Source of the DNA: Bosea sp. PAMC 26642
GTDB lineage: Bacteria; Pseudomonadota; Alphaproteobacteria; Rhizobiales; Beijerinckiaceae
Direction of reading: 5' to 3'
Length of the DNA: 64,000 bases
Assembly: GCF_001562255.1 (NCBI RefSeq)
Contig: NZ_CP014301.1
Location: 5,301,501-5,365,500 of the forward strand
Below, one piece after another: positions 8,672-17,435 of the stretch (position 1 is the first letter of the stretch; each line of letters opens with the position of its first letter). The position numbers were made by a program, and so were the translations under genes. Below the pieces are notes generated by a model. That model worked only from the letters and a program-made list of their open reading frames with translations. It ran no database searches and had not been told where the DNA came from.

Positions 8672-10558
8672 TCAGAATTTCAGGAAGCCGGTGGAGAACC
8701 ACGGCACGGCAGCAACGAGGAGCAGGCCCAAAAACAGCGCCAGCATGTAGCCGCCGATATATTTCAGGCCCTCGTCGGGATTGACCTTGCTGATCGCGCA
8801 GGCGCCGTAATAGCCGACGCCGAAAGGCGGGGCGAAGAGGCCGATGCCCATCGCGAAGATCACCACCATGGCGTAGTGGACCTCATGGACGCCGATCTGC
8901 TTGGCGATCGGGAACAGCAGCGGCCCGAACAGCACGATCGCGGGAATGCCCTCGAGCACCGAGCCGAGGATGATGAAGGCGACGATCGAGATGCCGAGGA
9001 ACCCCCAGGTTCCGCCGGGCACCGACGCCATGGCCCGCGCCAGATCCTGCGAGAAGCCAGACTGCGTCAGCCCCCAGGCCATCGCAGTGGCGCAGCCGAC
9101 GATGAAGATGATCGCGCCGGTCAGCGAGGCCGTGTCGATCAGCATCTTGGGCAGGCGCCGCCAGTCGAACTGGCGGTAGAGCAGCAGCCCGGCCAGGATC
9201 GAATAGACGATGCCGATGGTCGAGACTTCGGTCGCGGTCGCGACGCCTTCGACCACCGCGGCGCGGATGACGAAGGGCAGCGCCACGGCCGGCAGCGCGA
9301 TCAGTGCGAGCTTGCCGATCTCGCGCTTGGACTGCCGCACGACATGGCTGAGATCTTCGCCGCGATAGCGCCACCAGACGACGACGCAGAGCGCCGCTCC
9401 CAGCACGAGCGCCGGCAGCAGCCCACCGGTAAACAGCGCCGCGATCGAGACGCCGGTGACGGAGCCGATGGTGATCAGCACGATCGAGGGCGGGATCGTC
9501 TCGGTCTGCGCGCCCGTCGCCGAGAGCAGGGCGACGAGGTCGCCGGGCTTGGCGCCGCGCTTCTGCATCTCTGGGAAGAGCACGGGCGCGATCGCGGCCA
9601 TGTCGGCGATCTTCGAGCCCGAGATGCCCGACACCAGATACATCGCGCCGACCAGCACATAGGACAGGCCGCCGCGCACATGGCCGAGCAGCGAGGCGAG
9701 GAACTGGATCATGGCCTTGGCCATGCCGGTCATCTCGATCAGCGCGCCCAGAAAGATGAACAGCGGCACGGCGAGGAGGATGAGATGGCTCATGCCCTCG
9801 TCGAGCCGGCCGACCATGACGATCAGCGGCGTCGTCGTGGTGAGCGAGAGATAGCCGAAGGTGGCGAGTGCGAAGGAGAACGCGATCGGCACGCCCGAAA
9901 AGACGTTGAGCGCCACGACGCCCACGAAGAAGACGATCAGGTTGAGCTTGCCGAGCGGCTTCAGCATCGGGCCGGCGAGCCAGAACAGCGCGACGAGCAC
10001 AGCCGTCACCACCACGGCCATCAGGACGGGTTTGAGCGAGCCGAACCGCAGCAGCCTGACGCTGGCCGCCAGCAGCATCAGCCCCATGCCGACGGGCAAC
10101 GCCGCCGCGCGCCAGGCATTGCTGATCTCGAGTGCCGGCGTGACGATGAAGCTTTCTTCCTCGGCATATTCGATTGCGTGCGGGATGATCATCAACAGGA
10201 ACGCGATCGCGGCCGTGATCGCGAGCGCTTCCAGCAGGGCGCGTGTGCCGGGCGAGACGCGGCTGACGAGGCCGGTCATGCGCATATGCTCGCCGCGCCG
10301 CAGTGCTACGACGGTGCCCAGCATGGACAGCCAGAGGAATAGGATCGAGGCCAGTTCGTCCGACCACACCAACGGAGCATGGAAGACGTAGCGCGCCGTC
10401 ACGCCCGCCGCGAGAATGATCATCTCCACAAGCACGAGAGTGGCCGCGGCCGCCTCGACGACACCGCCGATCACGCGGTCGAGGCGGTTCGCGATCCGAC
10501 CGAACCCGCTTACGGGCACGGTCGTCTGCACGGGCAATGTCGCTGCCTGGATATCCAT
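8672..10558 (-). CDS. TRAP transporter fused permease (DctQ-DctM)
   Basis: One 628-residue membrane protein in which the small and large TRAP permeases are joined. Residues about 1-165 form the DctQ part (WSDELASILFLWLSMLGTVVALRRGEHMRM, four membrane segments). A linker with two hydrophobic segments follows, and about 210-628 form the DctM part with GISGSKIADMAAIAPV and TETIPPSIVLITIGS. Fused permeases of this kind are well known. It follows dctP (10616-11632) by about 57 bases and leads into the VOC, RuBisCO-like and kinase genes. Confidence 0.93.
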   Translation of the reverse strand: MDIQAATLPVQTTVPVSGFGRIANRLDRVIGGVVEAAAATLVLVEMIILAAGVTARYVFHAPLVWSDELASILFLWLSMLGTVVALRRGEHMRMTGLVSRVSPGTRALLEALAITAAIAFLLMIIPHAIEYAEEESFIVTPALEISNAWRAAALPVGMGLMLLAASVRLLRFGSLKPVLMAVVVTAVLVALFWLAGPMLKPLGKLNLIVFFVGVVALNVFSGVPIAFSFALATFGYLSLTTTTPLIVMVGRLDEGMSHLILLAVPLFIFLGALIEMTGMAKAMIQFLASLLGHVRGGLSYVLVGAMYLVSGISGSKIADMAAIAPVLFPEMQKRGAKPGDLVALLSATGAQTETIPPSIVLITIGSVTGVSIAALFTGGLLPALVLGAALCVVVWWRYRGEDLSHVVRQSKREIGKLALIALPAVALPFVIRAAVVEGVATATEVSTIGIVYSILAGLLLYRQFDWRRLPKMLIDTASLTGAIIFIVGCATAMAWGLTQSGFSQDLARAMASVPGGTWGFLGISIVAFIILGSVLEGIPAIVLFGPLLFPIAKQIGVHEVHYAMVVIFAMGIGLFAPPFGVGYYGACAISKVNPDEGLKYIGGYMLALFLGLLLVAAVPWFSTGFLKF

Positions 10559-10615
10559 GGTGGAGCGTTTCCTGTGGTGCTTTTGACGCGCCCTTTTAGG
10601 CTCGCCCCAGGATTG

Positions 10616-11632
10616 TCAGGCGAGTTTTCCGACCGCCTCTTCCAGCAGGCCCCAGGCCTCGGTGCCGAAGCGGCCCTGCCACTCCTTGTAGAAGCCCGCA
10701 TCGCGCAGTTTTGCGCGGAAGCTCTCGGGGTCGGTTTTGTTGAAGGCCAGCCCCTTGGACTGCAGATCGGCCTGCACGGTCTCGTTCAGAGCCTTGATGT
10801 CGCCGCGCTGCTTGACGCCCGCATCGTTGATGGCGTTGCCGACGATCGTCTGGATATCGGGCGGCAGGCCGCGCCAGGCGCGGCCATTGGCGATGAACCA
10901 GAAGCCGTCCCAGATATGATTCGAGATCGCGCAGTTCTTCTGCACTTCGAAGAGCTTGGCGACCTGGATGATCGGCAGCGGGTTTTCCTGCGCATCGACG
11001 ACCTTGGTCTGCAGCGAGGAATAGACTTCGGAGAACTGCAGGCTGGCGGGTGCGGCATCGAGCGACTTGAACATCGAGATCGAGAGCGGGCTGACGGGCA
11101 CGCGGATCTTGAGGCCGGCCATGTCCTTGGCGGCCTCGATCGGCTTGCCGCTGGTGGTCATCTGGCGGAAGCCGTTGTCCCACATTTTCTCGAAGGCGAA
11201 GAGGTTGAGCTTGGAGATCGCCTCGCGGACATGGGCGCCGAGCTTGCCGTCCATCGCCTTCCAGACCTGGTCGTAATCGGCGAAAGCGAAGCCGACCGCG
11301 TTGATCGCGGCGACCGGAACCAGCGTCGCGATGACCAGCGCGGAGGGCGTGAAAAAAGTAATGCCGCCATTGCGGACCTGGCTCAGCATGTCGGTGTCGC
11401 CGCCAAGCTGGTTGTTCGGGAAGATCTTGATCTCGACCCGGCCGTTGGTTTCCTTGGCGACGCGTTCGGCGGCTTCCTGTGCGCGGATGTTGAGCGGGTG
11501 GCTGAGCGGCAGGTTGTTGCCGTATTTCAGCTCGATCTCGGCGGCGCGCGCGACATGCGGCATCCCGATGAGCGGCAGCGCGGACGAGACGGCAAGCGTG
11601 CGCAGAACCCTGCGGCGGGTCAATTCAGTCAT
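10616..11632 (-). CDS. TRAP transporter periplasmic substrate-binding protein, DctP family (Tat-type signal)
   Basis: Periplasmic receptor for the fused TRAP permease that follows. The start at 11632 gives MTELTRRRVLRTLA, a twin-arginine signal peptide ending near AARAA; an open frame continues much further upstream but only as an antisense shadow of the LacI gene. The mature part has the conserved ligand-clamping region GLKIRVPVSPLS and the QTKVVDAQENPLPII region. The 338-residue length is normal. It is transcribed divergently from the LacI-type regulator with a shared 96-base control region that contains a long inverted repeat, so repression by that regulator is likely. Confidence 0.9.
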   Translation of the reverse strand: MTELTRRRVLRTLAVSSALPLIGMPHVARAAEIELKYGNNLPLSHPLNIRAQEAAERVAKETNGRVEIKIFPNNQLGGDTDMLSQVRNGGITFFTPSALVIATLVPVAAINAVGFAFADYDQVWKAMDGKLGAHVREAISKLNLFAFEKMWDNGFRQMTTSGKPIEAAKDMAGLKIRVPVSPLSISMFKSLDAAPASLQFSEVYSSLQTKVVDAQENPLPIIQVAKLFEVQKNCAISNHIWDGFWFIANGRAWRGLPPDIQTIVGNAINDAGVKQRGDIKALNETVQADLQSKGLAFNKTDPESFRAKLRDAGFYKEWQGRFGTEAWGLLEEAVGKLA

Positions 11633-11694
11633 CGTAACCTCCCTTGGTCGCGGCGCGACCTGATTGATCGTCGTCTTCTTGCCTCGACGATAGG

Positions 11695-11724
11695 AATTGT
11701 GCTTGATGGTCGGCAAGCTCAATT
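11695..11724. promoter_or_regulatory. Probable LacI-family operator between divergent genes
   Basis: AATTGTGCTTG and CAAGCTCAATT are inverted repeats of 11 bases with one mismatch around 8 central bases. The site ends 4 bases before the regulator's ATG and lies 63 bases before the dctP start, so binding there would affect both directions. Confidence 0.65.
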
Positions 11725-11728
11725 TTTG

Positions 11729-12832
11729 ATGGGTTTTGATTGGATGAACGGCCCGGCCCTCGATGATCTCGACGCAGCCGAGGCCCTGGCGGACACTGTG
11801 CCCAAGCGAAGGCAGACGGCGCGGATCGATGACGTCGCGTGGCTGGCCGGCGTCTCGACCGCGACCGTCGACCGCGTGCTCAACCAGCGTCCGGGCGTGC
11901 GCAGCATCACGGTACAGCGCGTGCTGAAGGCAGCCGGCGAGCTCGGCTATGTGATGGAGGGCGCGCTGCCGGCGAGTGCGCTGAAGCCGCTGCGTCTCGC
12001 CTTCCTGCTGCCGGCCGGCACGAACCGCTTCCTGGGTCTGCTCGGGCGGCTGATCGGCGGCTCCCAGGACCAGCTCGCCTCCTTCAACATGCGGGCGCGG
12101 GTCGATTTCATCGAGAGTTTCAAGCCGGACCTGCTCGCACAGCATCTCCGGCGCGTCGGCCGCGACGTCGACGGCATCGCCTTCATGGCGCTGGAGCATC
12201 CGACGGTGCGCGAGGCGGTCGATATGCTGGCCGATCGCGGCATCCCGGCCGTGACCTTGATCTCGGATGTCGCCAATACGCGGCGGGCGGCCTATGTCGG
12301 GCTCGATAATCGCTCGGTGGGGCGAACCGCGGCGCAGTTGATCGCGCGTTTCATCGGCCCGCGCCCGGCGAAGGTCGCGATGATCGCCGGCAGCCTGAGC
12401 TACCGCGCCCATGAAGAGCGCGAGATGGGCTTCCTGCATCTGTTCCAGGAGCTCTATCCAGCCATCGAGGTCGTCGGCCTGCGCGAAGGCCATGACGAGG
12501 AGGCCAGGAACTATCGCCAGACCAAGACGCTGCTCGCCCAGCATCCCGACCTCGCCGGGATCTACAATATCGGCGGCGGGCCCGAAGGCATCGCGCGGGC
12601 CTTGAAGGAGGTCGGCCGGCAAAGCGAGGTCGTCTTCGTCGGCCACGGGCTTACGCCCGAGACGCGCGGCCTCCTGATCGACGGAGCGATGGACGCGGTC
12701 ATCACCCAGAACCCGCAGGCGACGCTGATGGACTGCATCGCGATCTTCGCCAATCTCAGGGCAGGGCGGCCCGCGATGCAGGGCATCGAGCGGCCCCGTA
12801 CCGAGATCGTTTTGCGGGAAAACCTGCCATAG
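11729..12832 (+). CDS. LacI-family transcriptional regulator
   Basis: DNA-binding regulator with an N-terminal LacI helix-turn-helix after a polar lead of about 30 residues (IDDVAWLAGVSTATVDRVLNQRPGV, then the hinge helix VLKAAGELGYV). The rest is a periplasmic-binding-protein-like sugar-sensing domain ending with VITQNPQATLMDCIAIF, typical of the subgroup that resembles sugar-binding proteins. An ATG at 11744 is an alternative start. It faces away from the dctP-dctQM-VOC-RuBisCO-like-kinase genes, which are its probable targets. Its effector is likely the sugar or sugar acid taken up by that transporter. Confidence 0.9.
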   Translation: MGFDWMNGPALDDLDAAEALADTVPKRRQTARIDDVAWLAGVSTATVDRVLNQRPGVRSITVQRVLKAAGELGYVMEGALPASALKPLRLAFLLPAGTNRFLGLLGRLIGGSQDQLASFNMRARVDFIESFKPDLLAQHLRRVGRDVDGIAFMALEHPTVREAVDMLADRGIPAVTLISDVANTRRAAYVGLDNRSVGRTAAQLIARFIGPRPAKVAMIAGSLSYRAHEEREMGFLHLFQELYPAIEVVGLREGHDEEARNYRQTKTLLAQHPDLAGIYNIGGGPEGIARALKEVGRQSEVVFVGHGLTPETRGLLIDGAMDAVITQNPQATLMDCIAIFANLRAGRPAMQGIERPRTEIVLRENLP

Positions 12833-12866
12833 ACAGTCTGTTCGTCAGGTCGCCTTGGACGGCGGC

Positions 12867-14102
12867 CTATTCGTCCATCGCAAGCCGCATGACGACGTCG
12901 AGCAGGACCTGAATGCCCGCAACGAGATCCGCCTCGGCCGTGAACTCCGCGGGATTATGGCTGATCCCGCCGACGCTTGGCACGAAGATCATCGCGGAAG
13001 GCGCGATCCGCGCCATCATCTGCGCATCATGGCCGGCGCCAGACACCATACGCCTGCAGCTGAGCCCACGCGCCCTCGCGGCCGCCTCGATCGCGACGAC
13101 GATGCCCTCGTCGAAGACGACGGGCTCGAAGCGGGCAAGCCGCTCGACGGATACGCTCACCTCCTCGCCCGCCGCGACCTCGTCGAGAAACGCCGCCAGC
13201 GCCGCCTCCTCATCGCGCAGGCGCTGCGGATCGGGGTCGCGCAGATCGACCGTGAAGGTCGCGCGCGATGGTATGACGTTGATCGCATTGGGCTCGAAAG
13301 CCATGGTCCCGACTGTCGCGACGGTCGGTGTATTGGCGGTGCGAGCCCGGTCGCGCAGGAAGGTGACGACGCGTGCCGCGGCGACGCCGGCATCGCGGCG
13401 CATCGCCATCGGCGTCGTCCCGGCATGGTTGGCCACGCCGTCGATGGCGATGCGCTGCCAGGAGATCCCCTGCAGGCTGGCGACCGCGCCGATCGTGAAA
13501 CCCTCGCGTTCCAGCACCGGCCCTTGCTCGATATGCAGCTCGATATAGGCATGGGGTTTCAGGAACCCGGGCTCGAGTCGTCCAGAATAGCCGATGCGAG
13601 CGAGTTCGGCACCGAGTACGCTGCCGTCGGTTCCGGTGACGGCGAGCGCCGTCTCGATGTCGAGGCCGCCGGCATGGACCAGCGAGCCGAGCATGTCGGG
13701 CGCATAGCGCACGCCCTCCTCGTTGGTGAAGGCCGCGACTGCCAGCGGCCGTGCCGGCGCGAGGCCCGCCTGCTTCATCGCGGCGATCACTTCGAGGCCG
13801 GCCAGCACGCCGTAGCAGCCGTCATAGATGCCGGCGTCGATCACGGTGTCGATATGCGATCCGATCAGCACCGGCGCGCGCGCTGCATTGCCAAGCGTGG
13901 ACCAGACTCCGAAGATGTTGCCGATCCGGTCGATCGCGACATCAAGGCCGGTCTCCCCCAGCCAGGCGACGATCTGGTCGCGCCCGGCCTTGTCCGCGTC
14001 CGAAGCTGCCAGCCGGATGAGACGGTCGCTGTCGCGCCCGATCCCGCCTAGTTCCCGGATGCGCGAGAGCAGACGATCGGTATCGAGCAGTGGCGCGGTC
14101 AC
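12867..14102 (-). CDS. M20-family Zn-dependent amidohydrolase (hydantoinase/carbamoylase, allantoate amidohydrolase-like)
   Basis: Cytosolic binuclear metal hydrolase that cleaves N-carbamoyl or similar amide bonds. The metal-site motifs are all present: GSHIDTVIDAGIYDG (His and bridging Asp), NEEGVRY (Glu), ELHIEQGP (His) and SGAGHDAQMMA with a final His in GGISHNPAE. The 411-residue length fits the family. The GTG start at 14102 overlaps the stop of the ammonia-lyase gene (GTGA), so the two are translationally coupled. The same enzyme pair occurs in the E. coli ygeX-ygeY region, suggesting a shared pathway for a diaminopropionate derivative or a ureido compound. Confidence 0.87.
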   Translation of the reverse strand: MTAPLLDTDRLLSRIRELGGIGRDSDRLIRLAASDADKAGRDQIVAWLGETGLDVAIDRIGNIFGVWSTLGNAARAPVLIGSHIDTVIDAGIYDGCYGVLAGLEVIAAMKQAGLAPARPLAVAAFTNEEGVRYAPDMLGSLVHAGGLDIETALAVTGTDGSVLGAELARIGYSGRLEPGFLKPHAYIELHIEQGPVLEREGFTIGAVASLQGISWQRIAIDGVANHAGTTPMAMRRDAGVAAARVVTFLRDRARTANTPTVATVGTMAFEPNAINVIPSRATFTVDLRDPDPQRLRDEEAALAAFLDEVAAGEEVSVSVERLARFEPVVFDEGIVVAIEAAARARGLSCRRMVSGAGHDAQMMARIAPSAMIFVPSVGGISHNPAEFTAEADLVAGIQVLLDVVMRLAMDE

Positions 14103-15301
14103 GCGGCGCTTCCAGCCGCCAGCACCGCCTCGGGCGTCAGTCCGACAAGCTCGTGGTACCGGCCCGGATCGGTGGCGCCCTCGGTGTTGACGACCCAGAT
14201 GCGCGACTGTCCGTCGAGCTTGAGAGCGGCTCGGATGGCAGGGTCGGCCGTCGCGCGGACCGCTCCGGCGAGACCGGCGCCGCCGCTCTCGCCCGCGACG
14301 ATGGCGGGGTCGCCGGCCTGTGGCCGGGCAAGCCGGTTCATCGCCGCGACCGCGTCCTCGTCCTCGACCGTCATGAACGCATCCGCCACGCGCGAGAGCA
14401 CCCGCCAGGCCAGCGGGGAGGGCTCGTAGCATTCCAGCATCGCCATCACGGTCGCCTCGCCATGGGCGACCTTGACCGGATGACCGGCCTTGGCCGTCTC
14501 GAAGATACAGGCCGCGCGGGACGGATCGACCACGATGAAAACGGGCCGCTGCTCGCCGAGTACAAGCGAGAGATGCGCGGCGACGGCCGCCGCGACGCCG
14601 CCGACGCCGGCCTGGACGAAGACATGGGTCGGCGGTGCCGGCAGCTGGCGCAGGCTCTCGCGCACTAGCGCCGTATAGCCCTGCATCACCAGGCCCGGAA
14701 TGCGCTCATATCCCGGCCATGACGTGTCGGAGACGACCGCCCATCCATTCTCATCGGCCATGCGGGCCGCCTCGACGACCGAGTCGTCATAGGTGCCGCC
14801 GACGCGGATCATCCGGGCGCCGAAGCGCGCGATCGCCGCGATTCGCTCCTCGCTGACGCCGCCATGCACGACGATCGCAGCCTGCGCACCGACGAGTTGC
14901 GCGCCCTGCGCCACCGAGCGGCCGTGATTGCCGTCCGTCGCGCAGGCGAAGGTCATCTCCGATGCGATGGCGCGAACCTCAGGCGCGGCTATCTCGGAGA
15001 CCGCGACGCCGCGTCCCAGCCGTTCTTCGGCAGCCTCCAGCACCAGACGGACAACGGCATAGGCGCCGCCGAGCGCCTTGAAACTGCCGAGACCGAGCCG
15101 GAAGCCCTCGTCCTTGACATGCAGCGCGCCGATTCCAAGCTCGGACGCGAGCCCCGGCAAGGCGTGCAGCGGCGTCGCAACGTGGCCGTCGCGTTGCACG
15201 AGATGGCTCTCGACGGCGTCGGCCCCTTCCGGGCCGAGCATTTCCGCATCGAACGGGTGCAGGGCGGAGCTGTATTCGGAATGCCGGTTGAGCAGGAACA
15301 T
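14099..15301 (-). CDS. dpaL: Diaminopropionate ammonia-lyase, PLP-dependent
   Basis: Fold-type II pyridoxal-phosphate enzyme that splits 2,3-diaminopropionate to pyruvate and ammonia. The Schiff-base lysine lies in GSFKALGGAYA; the asparagine that holds the cofactor ring is in ATDGNHGRSVA; a glycine-rich phosphate loop AGVGGVAAAV and the later AGESGGAGLAG follow. The ATG at 15301 (MFLLNRHSEY) has GAGG 5 bases upstream and is preferred to an upstream start at 15340. It overlaps the M20 gene by 4 bases. About 70 bases separate it from the small unknown gene upstream, so it may be the distal part of the sugar-transport operon. Confidence 0.87.
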   Translation of the reverse strand: MFLLNRHSEYSSALHPFDAEMLGPEGADAVESHLVQRDGHVATPLHALPGLASELGIGALHVKDEGFRLGLGSFKALGGAYAVVRLVLEAAEERLGRGVAVSEIAAPEVRAIASEMTFACATDGNHGRSVAQGAQLVGAQAAIVVHGGVSEERIAAIARFGARMIRVGGTYDDSVVEAARMADENGWAVVSDTSWPGYERIPGLVMQGYTALVRESLRQLPAPPTHVFVQAGVGGVAAAVAAHLSLVLGEQRPVFIVVDPSRAACIFETAKAGHPVKVAHGEATVMAMLECYEPSPLAWRVLSRVADAFMTVEDEDAVAAMNRLARPQAGDPAIVAGESGGAGLAGAVRATADPAIRAALKLDGQSRIWVVNTEGATDPGRYHELVGLTPEAVLAAGSAA

Positions 15302-15374
15302 CGCAGCCTCGTTTCGATCGCTTGCCGACCGATACCGCATCTTCTGCGAGATGAAAGCCTGCTCGCGGTCGCCC

Positions 15375-15710
15375 TCAGGCCTTCAGATGAAGTGTGACCA
15401 GGACGACGATTTCCGCGCCTGTCGGCAGCGATGCCGCCACGCGAAGGAAATTGCCGAAATGGGCGACGCGCTGGAAGACCACCGCATCCTTGGCCCCCGG
15501 CAGGGCGAACTCCGATCCTTCCGGCGCCCAATGCATGCCGTCGGCCGAGATTTCGATGCGCGCTTTCGGCAACGCCCCTTTCGGCTCCTTCAGCGCTCGA
15601 ACGAAGACGACCGCCTCCTTGGCCCAGCCGGCTTCATACGGCTCCGTTGCGGATTCCCCGGTCCAGATCTCGTTGCGGGCGACGACGGCTGTGAGGTTTT
15701 CGGGCAGCAT
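15375..15710 (-). CDS. Small conserved-looking protein of unknown function
   Basis: A 111-residue soluble protein with no signal peptide or membrane segment; I do not recognise the family. It is rich in beta-forming stretches (AVVFVRAL, AVVFQRVA, EIVVLVTLHLKA). Its ATG overlaps the stop codon of the larger unknown gene upstream (ATGA at 15709-15712), so the two are coupled and probably act together. The larger protein also looks all-beta. The position between ABC sugar permeases and amino-acid-type catabolic enzymes gives no firm function. Confidence 0.7.
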   Translation of the reverse strand: MLPENLTAVVARNEIWTGESATEPYEAGWAKEAVVFVRALKEPKGALPKARIEISADGMHWAPEGSEFALPGAKDAVVFQRVAHFGNFLRVAASLPTGAEIVVLVTLHLKA

Positions 15711-16597
15711 CAGAAGTCTCCCGACAGGCAGACGGAATCGAGATAGGCGAAGGCGCGCTTGTCCGTATCGGTCTCGGCGAAGAAGCCGATATTGAGCATG
15801 CACCAGAGGTTCTTCATCGCTGGGATGCGGATCGGCTCGTAGCCGCTCATGTCGAAGGCCCGGTCGTTCACCTGCAGCCCTGTGGCCTGCATCGTTTCCA
15901 GGTCGAAGTCGAAGCGCAGATAGTGCCAGTTCACCTTGGTCGGGATCTCGTTGTAGCAGAGCCGCTGCTCGCCGCCGGGCAGGTCCTCCCAGTCGGTCGG
16001 CGCGAGGTGGTAATGCGTGATCGTCTTGCCGGCGGCGCCGATCGGCTGGATCGGCGTGGTCTTGCGCTTGAACTGCCATTTCTGCAGATGCACGCCGTTC
16101 TCGGCGTTGAGGAAGCGCAGATGAGGCATCACGCGGTTGCCGCCGGCCCCATGCCGGTCGCCGACCTGGAGATCGTACAGGAAGCCGAAGGAGCGGATGT
16201 CGGTTTCCGACAAAGCGAGGTCGGTCGCTTCCGGCTTGAAGGTGAAATAGGTCTCGATCCGGATCGGCCCGGCCTTGCGGAAGGTCAGCCGCTTGATCGC
16301 AACGTTCTGCGCGCCTTTTTTGGGCCGTGTCGCGATCTTCAGCGCATAAGAGCCGTCGAAGCCGCCATGCGAGCCGAAATCCCAGTTCGGCAGGGTCGAG
16401 AGCATGGCGTGGCTGTGCTGGGCATAGCCCGGCAGCATGGCGTCGAGCGTGTCCTCGTAATTGCCGACGAGCTGGGTCCAGCCGCACATGCCACGGTCAA
16501 AATCGTCGAGGCAGATGATCCGCGGCAGCGGGTCGAAGCGGCTCAAAGCCGGATCGGATTCGCGGATGGCGCGGCGCATGTCGTCGAGCTGGGTCAT
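15710..16597 (-). CDS. Uncharacterised protein encoded with sugar ABC permeases
   Basis: A 295-residue protein without signal peptide or membrane segments, rich in aromatic residues and beta-type segments (LDDFDRGMCGWTQLVGNYED, IRIETYFTFKPEA, VNWHYLRFDFDLE). The pattern suggests a beta-sandwich of the lectin or glucanase-like kind. It starts only 4 bases after the permease gene and ends inside the next gene's start codon, so it belongs to the transporter operon. A carbohydrate-binding or carbohydrate-modifying role is an inference from fold impression and neighbourhood. I cannot name a family with confidence. Confidence 0.75.
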   Translation of the reverse strand: MTQLDDMRRAIRESDPALSRFDPLPRIICLDDFDRGMCGWTQLVGNYEDTLDAMLPGYAQHSHAMLSTLPNWDFGSHGGFDGSYALKIATRPKKGAQNVAIKRLTFRKAGPIRIETYFTFKPEATDLALSETDIRSFGFLYDLQVGDRHGAGGNRVMPHLRFLNAENGVHLQKWQFKRKTTPIQPIGAAGKTITHYHLAPTDWEDLPGGEQRLCYNEIPTKVNWHYLRFDFDLETMQATGLQVNDRAFDMSGYEPIRIPAMKNLWCMLNIGFFAETDTDKRAFAYLDSVCLSGDF

Positions 16598-16601
16598 GGG
16601 C

Positions 16602-17435
16602 TTATCCCTTCACTGCGCCGGCGGTCAGGCCCGCCACGAGGTGCTTCTGCATGAGGATGACGAAGGCGAGAACCGGCAGCAGCTGGATGGTCGAGGCGGC
16701 GAAGAGCACGCCCCATTCGACGCCCTCGACCGCGCCGATCATCTCCGAGATCACCAGAGGCGCGGTCTTGGCCTTGGTCGTCGTGAAGATGAAGGCGAAC
16801 AGGAACTCGTTCCAGGCGTAGACGATGACGAAGACCGCGACCGCCAGCATGCCCTGCGCCGCCAGCGGGAAGATCACGCGCCGGATGATCTGGAACTGCG
16901 AGGCACCGTCGATCATCGCGGCTTCGTCCAGCTCTCGCGGAATCTGGTCGATGAAGGTGCGCATCACGATGGTCCCGAGCGAGACGAAGAAGGTCGCGTA
17001 GAGCACGATCAGGATGAGATGCGTGTCGTTGAGGCCGAGCCGGTTCACGACCGGGAACAGCGGCAGGGTGATCACGATCGGCGGAATCAGCCGGATGAAG
17101 ATCAGGAAGAAGGCGCTGGCCTGCAGGCCCTTCGAGGCGTGGCGCGAATAGGCGAAACCGGCGAGCAGCGAGACGGCGACCGCCAGCACGGTCGCGCCCA
17201 GCGTCACCAGGAAGCTGTTCCAGAGCCCGAAGAAGAAATCGCCCCAGCGGCTCCAGAGCATCTCGTAATTTGCCAGCGTCGGCATGAAGCTGAAGCGCGA
17301 GGTCAGGGAGAAGATGTCGCGGTCGGACTTGAACGACGACATCACGATCAGCGCGATCGGCAGCAGCGACCAGGCGACGATCGCGATCACGCCGGCGAGC
17401 TTCAGGAGGAGGCGTGGGAGCGAGAGCTTACGCAT
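16602..17435 (-). CDS. Sugar ABC transporter permease, MalG type
   Basis: Inner-membrane permease of a CUT1-type carbohydrate importer, 277 residues with about six membrane segments. The cytoplasmic EAA loop that contacts the ATPase is visible as DEAAMIDGASQFQIIRRVIFPLA. It overlaps the partner permease by 8 bases and is followed by the two unknown genes. No ATP-binding subunit is encoded in the cluster, so the transporter probably borrows a shared MsmK/UgpC-like ATPase from elsewhere. The divergent tandem binding proteins at 20.5-23.1 kb are its likely receptors. Confidence 0.9.
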   Translation of the reverse strand: MRKLSLPRLLLKLAGVIAIVAWSLLPIALIVMSSFKSDRDIFSLTSRFSFMPTLANYEMLWSRWGDFFFGLWNSFLVTLGATVLAVAVSLLAGFAYSRHASKGLQASAFFLIFIRLIPPIVITLPLFPVVNRLGLNDTHLILIVLYATFFVSLGTIVMRTFIDQIPRELDEAAMIDGASQFQIIRRVIFPLAAQGMLAVAVFVIVYAWNEFLFAFIFTTTKAKTAPLVISEMIGAVEGVEWGVLFAASTIQLLPVLAFVILMQKHLVAGLTAGAVKG

